Shown here: piece after piece, positions 9,770 through 15,683 of the stretch | Position numbering within the stretch: position 1 is the stretch's first letter | How the letters are laid out: each line of letters opens with the position of its first letter | Assembly (NCBI RefSeq): GCF_900156425.1 | Contig: NZ_FTNO01000005.1 | Location: 124,001 to 188,000 of the forward strand | Direction of reading: 5' to 3' | DNA length: 64,000 nt | Origin: Haladaptatus litoreus | GTDB lineage: Archaea; Halobacteriota; Halobacteria; Halobacteriales; Haladaptataceae | Notes under the pieces: generated by a model | What the model saw: only the letters and a program-made list of their open reading frames with translations | Told to the model about the DNA's origin: nothing | The model's database searches: none | Made by a program: the position numbers and the translations under genes

Positions 9770-10051
9770 ATGGTCCGCGAAGTCAGACATACCGCAACCA
9801 GTCCGCGGATAATCGACGCAGACGACATCGACGAGAAGAAGGGTGACATTGCAATCTGCCTCTGCGGACTCTCCCCGGAATATCCGTTCTGCGACGGGTC
9901 GCACCGAGCAACCCGCGACGAGGAATCCGACACGGTGTATCGCTACGAGAACGGCGACCGCCGTGAAATCGAGGAACTGGTTTTCGCCGACGAATCCCGC
10001 AAAGCCGAAAAAACCGGTGAATCTGACAATTCAATAGAGTGTGACAAATAG
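9770..10051 (+). CDS. CDGSH iron-sulfur domain protein
   Basis: 93 residues from the ATG at 9770; an in-frame GTG at 9746 would add eight residues with no family support. The motif CLCGLSPEYPFCDGSH places C30, C32, C41 and H45 as the 3Cys-1His ligands of a redox-active 2Fe-2S cluster, as in mitoNEET-type proteins. No membrane anchor is present, so it should be soluble. The family carries electrons or transfers Fe-S clusters; the partner is unknown. The flanking helicase gene ends 57 bases upstream, so cotranscription is possible. Confidence 0.9.
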   Translation: MVREVRHTATSPRIIDADDIDEKKGDIAICLCGLSPEYPFCDGSHRATRDEESDTVYRYENGDRREIEELVFADESRKAEKTGESDNSIECDK

Positions 10052-10103
10052 CTACAGAACCGGTGGCAACAACGCCTAACCTGACGGACGGCGTGATGGT
10101 GGC

Positions 10104-10604
10104 ATGGGTTTTGGGGGACACACACTGACCAAGGGGGCGGTTTCGATACTGATTATCGCGGTCGGATTCGGTCACGGGGTTGCGGTGCCAGCGACCGGAC
10201 ATCCGACCGAATCGGGCGAGCGAGCGACCGATCAGTTCGTCACGCCGACTGCCGACATCGAATACACTTGCGACAACGTCACTGTCTCGGTGAAACCGAA
10301 ATGGGTCAACTACAGTATCGTGGTTTACTACCGTGATACCGTGACAGGCGACGAGGGGAAGGCACTGCTCGGGCCGATGAACGGAACCGTGACGGAACCC
10401 TACGGGCCAGACATCCTGTTCACGAGCGTTGAGGTGATAGTCAACGGAGGAATCATTGCGACCGACTACATATTGGCGCGCTGTACGCCCGACACCAGCG
10501 AACGGACTCGCTCTGCGAGGTCAGCAAGGGGAATCGATTGTGGCGCGGTTGGCATCGCCCCCTGCTCGCGGAACCCGGTTCCGGTCGCAATTGCAACGAC
10601 GTAA
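10104..10604 (+). CDS. Hypothetical secreted protein
   Basis: 166 residues. The N-terminus has a signal-peptide-like hydrophobic stretch (GAVSILIIAVGFGHGVAVPA) followed by a polar domain with paired cysteines and beta-strand-like segments (IEYTCDNVTVSVKPKWVNYS). I do not recognise a family. The last ~46 codons run antisense through the 3' end of threonine synthase and look compositionally like an antisense shadow (Arg/Ser rich). The original gene may therefore have ended near 10490 and lost its stop. The N-terminal part is supported by the signal peptide. Confidence 0.5.
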   Translation: MGFGGHTLTKGAVSILIIAVGFGHGVAVPATGHPTESGERATDQFVTPTADIEYTCDNVTVSVKPKWVNYSIVVYYRDTVTGDEGKALLGPMNGTVTEPYGPDILFTSVEVIVNGGIIATDYILARCTPDTSERTRSARSARGIDCGAVGIAPCSRNPVPVAIATT

Positions 10605-11773
10605 TCGTCCGGCGAAATCTCACCCGATTTCGAAAGCTGGCGTATTCCCGCCAATGTGGTCGCGGAGGCGGGTTCGACGCAAAGCCCTGCACGGCGGGCG
10701 AACTGCTGTTTCGCGTCGAGAATCTCGTCGTCGGACACCGACAGCACCGCACCACCGATGTCACGAACCGCGGCGAGGACGCGGTTACCGCTCGGTGGGT
10801 CGGAATTGGCGATTGAGTAGGCTACCGTCTCTTCACCTTGGACAGGACGAACCTCGTCGGCATCGGCGCGAAACGCCTGTGCAATCGGGTCGCAGGCGGA
10901 CGCCTGCACGAAGTACAGTCGCGGAACCGAGTCGAGCAGGTTCGCCTCGCGGAGTTCCCGAAGGGCTTTCCAGATGGCGCTCGCGTGACCACCGCTGCTG
11001 ACCGGCGCGACGATTGCGTCGGGAGCAGTGGGGGAATCGGTCGAATCCCGGGATTCGACCGATTCCGACGTTGAAACAGAATCCGAACTTTCGGCTTCGA
11101 AACCAGCGAACGGCGACCCCGCAGGGTCGCCGTGAGCGGTCGCAAACGCCTCGCAGATTTCCAGCGCCGTGGTCTTTTGCCCCGCCACGCGATACGGCGT
11201 GTCGGAGTTGACGAACCGAACGTCCGGTAGTTCCAAACTGTCGTAGTATAGTTTTCCGTACTCTCCCCCGACCTGCACGAGTTTCGGGTCGTACTGTGTG
11301 ATGTGTCCGAGGCGCTCCGCCGGAATGTCGTCGGGCACGAGAACGAGGCAATTCACGCCTGCGCTGGCCGACATCGCGGACATGCTCATCGCCATGTTTC
11401 CGTGCGAGACGGTGCCGACCCAGTCGCCCTCGTCTTCCGTTGTCTCCAGCGCGCGGGCGACGCCCACCGCGCTTCCGCGGTCTTTGAACGTTCCCGTCGG
11501 GTTGGCGCTCTCGTCTTTGACCCACAACCGACATCCGGCGTAGTCGTCCACTCTCTCAGTTCGAATCAGCGGCGTTCCCCCCGCCGTCAGACCGACTCCC
11601 GGCAGCGGTTCCGTCGGGAGCAAATCGCCGTAGCGCCACAGTCCGGCTTTCGACCGAGCGACAGTTGGCCACGAAAATTCGCTCGCGTCGGTTTTCAGCC
11701 AGAGCGGTTCCCCACACGCACAGCGCGCACCGGTTTCCGTCTCGTTGCCGCAGTGATAGCAGACGAGAGTCAT
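10466..11773 (-). CDS. thrC: Threonine synthase (PLP-dependent)
   Basis: 435 residues. It begins with a Cys-rich zinc-ribbon-like segment (C5, C8, C18, C20), followed by the fold-type II PLP core. PTGTFKDRG at 92-100 gives Lys97 as the likely Schiff-base lysine; SHGNMAMSMSAMSASAGVNC and an SSGGHASAIWK glycine loop bind PLP phosphate. Catalyses O-phosphohomoserine to threonine. A Ser/Asp-rich linker near residues 228-247 (SESVESRDSTDSP) contains a 34-bp perfect palindrome, an unusual insertion in the family. The start ATG overlaps the stop of the upstream aldolase gene (ATGA), indicating translational coupling. A 139-bp 3' overlap with the convergent gene at 10104 is odd. Confidence 0.88.
   Translation of the reverse strand: MTLVCYHCGNETETGARCACGEPLWLKTDASEFSWPTVARSKAGLWRYGDLLPTEPLPGVGLTAGGTPLIRTERVDDYAGCRLWVKDESANPTGTFKDRGSAVGVARALETTEDEGDWVGTVSHGNMAMSMSAMSASAGVNCLVLVPDDIPAERLGHITQYDPKLVQVGGEYGKLYYDSLELPDVRFVNSDTPYRVAGQKTTALEICEAFATAHGDPAGSPFAGFEAESSDSVSTSESVESRDSTDSPTAPDAIVAPVSSGGHASAIWKALRELREANLLDSVPRLYFVQASACDPIAQAFRADADEVRPVQGEETVAYSIANSDPPSGNRVLAAVRDIGGAVLSVSDDEILDAKQQFARRAGLCVEPASATTLAGIRQLSKSGEISPDDYVVAIATGTGFREQGAMPTAPQSIPLADLAERVRSLVSGVQRANM
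11033..11066. repeat. 34-bp perfect palindrome inside thrC
   Basis: Two 17-bp arms with no loop (left arm GGAATCGGTCGAATCCC at 11033-11049). It encodes part of an acidic Ser/Asp linker of threonine synthase. The length and perfection are far beyond chance for a 64-kb sequence. Another inverted repeat with 10-bp arms lies 45 bases away (11110-11119 with 11124-11133). Confidence 0.95.
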
Positions 11774-12531
11774 CGAATCAGTTCCTCGTATTCCCGTTTC
11801 GCGCGCGTTGCTCCATCCAGCAGATAGTCGGCGTCGATACCGACGACCTGAAAGTCGAACCCGGTTTCGGCCCAGCGCTCGACGTCGGCGGGGTCGAGGG
11901 CGATGGTTCCGACCGCGGTGTCGGATTCGCCGACGGCGTCCAAAACAGCGGAAATCTCGGTGTCGAGGGAGTCGGTTTCGCCGAACCGACCGAGGGATGC
12001 CGAGAGGTCTGCCGGGCCGACGAACAGCGCGTCGATGCCGTCCACCGCCGCAATCGAACCGGCGTGTCCGACGCCCTTTGCGGATTCTATCTGCACCATC
12101 ACGAGGAGGTCGTCGTTCGCGCGTTCGAAGTAGTCACCCATTTCGAGTCCGTACTTCGCGGCCCGTGACCCGGCGACGCCCCGAACCCCTTCCGGCGGAT
12201 AGCGCGTCGCTTTGACCACTGTGCGGGCCTGCTCCGCCGTTTCGACCATCGGAACGATAACACCGGAAACGCCGGTGTCGAGGACGCGCTTGATTCGGGT
12301 CGGGTCGTCGTCCGGCAGGCGGACGACGGGTTGCGTTTCGCCGCTCGCCGCGTCCACCGCTCGAACGAGGTTTTCGACGGTTTCGAGCGACATAGACGAG
12401 TGTTCCGCGTCGATGACGACGAAATCGAATCCGAGTTCGGCGCTCATTTCCGCAACTGCCGGATGGCCGATTGTCACCCACGTTCCGACGACGGGGTCGC
12501 TCGCGCGCACTGCCTGCCTGAGTTTACTCAT
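11770..12531 (-). CDS. HpcH/HpaI family aldolase (2-oxo-3-deoxy-sugar-acid or HHED aldolase-like)
   Basis: 253 residues, matching the usual ~250-260. Motifs: VVIDAEHSSMSLETVENLV near the N-terminus, GVIVPMVETAEQAR, MVQIESAKGV with the metal-binding Glu, and DALFVGPADLSASLG with the metal-binding Asp. The family cleaves 4-hydroxy-2-oxo acids to pyruvate plus an aldehyde in a metal-dependent class II reaction. The substrate cannot be read from sequence. The gene stop overlaps the thrC start by four bases, so the two are coupled; the reason for pairing with threonine synthase is not clear. Confidence 0.88.
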   Translation of the reverse strand: MSKLRQAVRASDPVVGTWVTIGHPAVAEMSAELGFDFVVIDAEHSSMSLETVENLVRAVDAASGETQPVVRLPDDDPTRIKRVLDTGVSGVIVPMVETAEQARTVVKATRYPPEGVRGVAGSRAAKYGLEMGDYFERANDDLLVMVQIESAKGVGHAGSIAAVDGIDALFVGPADLSASLGRFGETDSLDTEISAVLDAVGESDTAVGTIALDPADVERWAETGFDFQVVGIDADYLLDGATRAKREYEELIR

Positions 12532-12594
12532 GATTCTGCAAACGCTTGGCGGACAAAAATAGCTAGTCGGTCGGCGGTGTGGCTGGTTTTCTGC

Positions 12595-12876
12595 TTAGTC
12601 GGCACCCGTCACGCTGTAGATGACGAACAGGTACCCAATCGTCGAAACGCCGTAGTTCACAGTCAGCAGCACGCGACTGTTTTGAAAATCGTACAGAAAC
12701 GCGCTGAAGGTTGTTGCGATTGCGGCCGCGACGAGAATCGAAAAGCCGATGCAGAGGACGAGCATCGACCGACGATTGGTCTGTAAATATGCCCGCATCG
12801 CCAGTCCCACCATGGTAAGACCGGTCGCCGCGAGAACGGCACTGAGTACGATATAAGTGATTTCGATAACTTGCAT
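12595..12876 (-). CDS. Small three-helix membrane protein (DUF7521-like)
   Basis: 93 residues, almost entirely hydrophobic. Predicted helices lie at about 3-25 (ITYIVLSAVLAATGLTMVGL), 36-58 (RRSMLVLCIGFSILVAAAIA) and 68-90 (RVLLTVNYGVSTIGYLFVIY). The layout matches small haloarchaeal membrane proteins encoded near transcription regulators. Function unknown. It is downstream of the lactate operon on the same strand but separated by a promoter-like AT-rich stretch at 12915-12930, so it is probably separately expressed. Confidence 0.75.
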   Translation of the reverse strand: MQVIEITYIVLSAVLAATGLTMVGLAMRAYLQTNRRSMLVLCIGFSILVAAAIATTFSAFLYDFQNSRVLLTVNYGVSTIGYLFVIYSVTGAD

Positions 12877-12930
12877 CTGGTGAGTCGCCCTCGGTGTTCG
12901 TCACCTACAATTCAGGCAGTAGATTTAAAT

Positions 12931-15123
12931 TTATTCAATACCGCAAGTCAGTAACTGGACTGGATGGTTTGGCGACAGTTTCGATAGCGCACCGAACTGT
13001 TCGACGCACGATGCGCCACTTGCGACGACACATTCTGTTGTCGTATTTTCGACAGCAGATTCACCGACTGCGATGCTGAGGTCGTAGTAGTCGGATTTGT
13101 AACCAAAACTTCCGGCCATGCCACAACACTCCACGTCGGTCGTCTCGATTTCGTAGCCGAATCGGGAGAGGACGGCGACGGTGTACGGTTCGAGGCCGAG
13201 CGTTCGCGCTTGGCAGTGGGGATGGTAGGTAACTTGTTCTTCGGCCTCACCCTCGGCATCGGACTCCGATGCCGAGGGCGAGAGCGCGTCCGGATTGGCA
13301 CCGTTTTCCAGCAGGCCGTAAATATACTCGAACAGTTCGTAGCTGTTCTCGTCGAGACGGTCGAAATCGGGCGCGGGCAGCAATTTCTCGTAATCTCGCC
13401 GGAACATGGCGAGGTCGCTCGGTTCGATGACGACCACGTCCCGATTCGAATCGAGGTGTGGCGCAAGTTCGTCCGAAAGCGCCCGAGCGTTGCTTCGCGC
13501 CGTTTCGACCATCCCCTGCGAGAGCGGCGCACGTCCGGTCGGTGGCAAAGTTGGAATCCGCACAGAAACTCCCAACGATTCGAGGACTCGCACGGCGGCT
13601 TTGCCCCGCTCGACGAGAATGTAGTTCGTATATGGGTCGGGATACAGAATCGCTTCGCGTTCTGCTAATTTCGAAGTTGATTCTTCATTCGTATGGAGTG
13701 GTTCGCGGGCCGCGAACCACTCCACCAGCGTCTCGCGTTGAAACTCCGGCAGTTCCCGTCGCGGGTCGATACCGAACGCCCACGACAGAAATTGCCGAGT
13801 CGCCGTCGAACCGGCGACCCAGTTCGAAACGGGAGCGAAACGACTTCCGAGTTTGGCGAGCGTCGAAAAGTTACCGAACAGTCGCTTTCCTCTGTTGAGA
13901 GAGGCGGGTTCGTCGTCCGGCAGGAGGCCGTGGTACACCGAATCGAGATTGCCACCGCCCTCGCGGTTGACTCGGTCGCGGATAGCGGTGTTTATCCACG
14001 GAATGTCTATTTCGACTGGACACGCGTTTACACAGCGAGAACAACCGGTACAGAGGTCGTTGAACTCGCTCGCGCTGTCGAGGCCGTGAACGCCGGCCTC
14101 CCATCCGGTTGCGATTCCGCCGGTGTAGGTTTCGCCGCCGAAGGCGTGGCCGCCGACGTGCTGGAAGTTCGCACAGGAGTTCGCGCAGGCACCACAGCGC
14201 ACGCAGTACAGCGTCTCGCGGAGGACGTCGTCGTCACGCATGGCCATCCGTCCGTTGTCCAGCAGGACGAGGTGGAACTCCCGATTTTCGTCGGAATCGG
14301 TCATCGTTTCGACCGGGGGCGTCAGAAACGACACGTAGGAGGTGATGTCCTGTCCGGTCGCGGAGCGTCCAATGAGTTCCACGAAGGGTTGTAAGTCGCC
14401 GATTGTCGGAACCAATTTTTCGACGCCTGCGACTGCGATGTGGGTATCCGGCGCGCTCGCTGTCTTTCTGGCGTTCCCTTCGCTGGTGACGAGCGCGAGC
14501 GTTCCGGTTTCTGCGGCGACGAAATTTGCACCAGTGAGGCCAACGTCTGCGTTTCGAATCCGCTCGCCGAGGTAGTCGCTGGCGAACGCCGTGAGGTCTT
14601 CTGCGGTTTTGAGCGGTTCGTCCGGGTCGAAATGACCGTTGAACAGTCGCGCGATGTCCTCACGGGAACGATGAATCGCGGGTGCGACGAGATGTGACGG
14701 TGCTTCGTCGGCAACCTGCAGGACGAACTCCCCGAGGTCGGTTTCGTACACGTCGATTCCCGACTCCGCGAGATGGTCGTTGACCTCGATTTCCTCCCCG
14801 GTCATCGTCTTGCTCTTGACGAGCAGTTCGGCGTCAGCGTCGTTTGCGACTTCCGCGACGTACCGATTCGCGTCTTCCGCGTCGTCCGCGAGATACACCG
14901 TTCCGCCGTTGGCTTCGACCGATTTCCGCACGGTTTCGACCAGTTCCGGCAGACGCTCGATTGCGTCTTCCTTGATCGTTCGGGCTTTGGATTTCAGTTC
15001 CTCGTACTGTTCGAGTTCCGCGGTGGATTCGTATCGTCCGTTGTTGAACGTTCGCGTGTTGGTTTCGACGTTTCGTCCCTCGGTCGCCAGTAGATTCCGG
15101 ATGTTGTCGGCTTTCCCCGTCAT
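12931..15123 (-). CDS. LUD-domain iron-sulfur protein, LutB-LutA type fusion
   Basis: 730 residues. The N-terminal LUD domain (about 60-290) is followed by two 4Fe-4S motifs (CVRCGACANSC near 302-312 and CTGCSRCVNACPV near 354-366), as in LutB. A C-terminal CCG-type heterodisulfide-reductase-like domain follows (ECCGMAGSFGY near 660-670), as in LutA/GlcF. The first CCG half carries PPTGRAPLSQG instead of the usual CCGRP, so one cluster-binding set is incomplete. The proposed role is electron transfer in L-lactate oxidation to pyruvate with the neighbouring LUD protein. The start overlaps the LutC-like gene (ATGA). Two long palindromes (13250-13278, 13694-13724) lie inside, one of them in an acidic linker SASESDAEGEAEE. 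Confidence 0.87.
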   Translation of the reverse strand: MTGKADNIRNLLATEGRNVETNTRTFNNGRYESTAELEQYEELKSKARTIKEDAIERLPELVETVRKSVEANGGTVYLADDAEDANRYVAEVANDADAELLVKSKTMTGEEIEVNDHLAESGIDVYETDLGEFVLQVADEAPSHLVAPAIHRSREDIARLFNGHFDPDEPLKTAEDLTAFASDYLGERIRNADVGLTGANFVAAETGTLALVTSEGNARKTASAPDTHIAVAGVEKLVPTIGDLQPFVELIGRSATGQDITSYVSFLTPPVETMTDSDENREFHLVLLDNGRMAMRDDDVLRETLYCVRCGACANSCANFQHVGGHAFGGETYTGGIATGWEAGVHGLDSASEFNDLCTGCSRCVNACPVEIDIPWINTAIRDRVNREGGGNLDSVYHGLLPDDEPASLNRGKRLFGNFSTLAKLGSRFAPVSNWVAGSTATRQFLSWAFGIDPRRELPEFQRETLVEWFAAREPLHTNEESTSKLAEREAILYPDPYTNYILVERGKAAVRVLESLGVSVRIPTLPPTGRAPLSQGMVETARSNARALSDELAPHLDSNRDVVVIEPSDLAMFRRDYEKLLPAPDFDRLDENSYELFEYIYGLLENGANPDALSPSASESDAEGEAEEQVTYHPHCQARTLGLEPYTVAVLSRFGYEIETTDVECCGMAGSFGYKSDYYDLSIAVGESAVENTTTECVVASGASCVEQFGALSKLSPNHPVQLLTCGIE
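13250..13278. repeat. Intragenic palindrome, 14-bp arms, 1-base centre
   Basis: Arms 13250-13263 (CCCTCGGCATCGGA) and 13265-13278 are perfect reverse complements. It encodes an acidic Ser/Asp/Glu linker near residue 620 of the LutB-LutA fusion. Confidence 0.9.
13694..13724. repeat. Intragenic palindrome, 15-bp arms, 1-base centre
   Basis: Arms 13694-13708 (TGGAGTGGTTCGCGG) and 13710-13724 pair perfectly around one base. It encodes VEWFAAREPLH near residue 471 of the LutB-LutA fusion, between the ferredoxin and CCG regions. Confidence 0.9.
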
Positions 15124-15635
15124 CGGTCGGAAATGAGAATGACGTGGACGTTCTTCGGCCCGTGGACACCGTGAACGAGCGACCCCATGTCTGCCGTCGC
15201 GCTCGCCCCAGTTGCGAAGATGGCGCTCCCGCCGGACCGTGCAATCGCTTCTAGTCGGCCGAACGCGCCCGTCATTCCGGGAACTACGTCGCGCTCGGCG
15301 ACGACGGCCACGTGGCGGTCTGGATGGAGACTAACTCGTTCTTCGCCCGCTCCGGTCGGCCCAATCACCACAGTTCCGTAGTCCGCGATTGCGAGGCTGG
15401 CGTGCGTGACGCCGGTTTTCGCGTTTTCGAGCGCGTCAACGGTCGAATCACGTCCTTCGAATCGAGGAATCGAATCGGGGAGCGAAACGCCGTCGAACGG
15501 CAGTTCTGTCCCCAATACGGGTTCGACGATAGCATCCGAGAGCGCCCGGTCGAACTCGACGGTCGTCGTCCGGGTGAATCCGACATCGAGTTCCCGCAAG
15601 GAGTCTCGAAAAACCGAGACGGTGTCGGCTGACAT
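15120..15635 (-). CDS. LUD-domain protein, LutC-like
   Basis: 171 residues, a single LUD domain. Family segments seen: VTHASLAIADYGTVVIGPTG and RVSLHPDRHVAVVAERDVVP, then ATADMGSLVHGVHGPKNVHV close to the C-terminus. LutC works with LutA and LutB in L-lactate oxidation; here LutA and LutB functions appear fused in the next gene. The stop overlaps the next start by four bases, and it lies 48 bases downstream of the large FAD/Fe-S dehydrogenase, so all three genes form one operon read leftward from about 18680. Confidence 0.87.
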   Translation of the reverse strand: MSADTVSVFRDSLRELDVGFTRTTTVEFDRALSDAIVEPVLGTELPFDGVSLPDSIPRFEGRDSTVDALENAKTGVTHASLAIADYGTVVIGPTGAGEERVSLHPDRHVAVVAERDVVPGMTGAFGRLEAIARSGGSAIFATGASATADMGSLVHGVHGPKNVHVILISDR

Positions 15636-15683
15636 GACCCAACGTGGCGCGTTCTCGAATAAATAGTTACGGGCGCTAACGAG

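Noticed and set aside
6695..9904. A 1069-codon open frame on the minus strand opposite the oxidoreductase and XPB-like helicase genes
   Set aside because: It reads Arg-, His-, Phe- and Val-rich with no domain and covers two clear genes on the other strand; high-GC codon bias leaves long antisense open frames.
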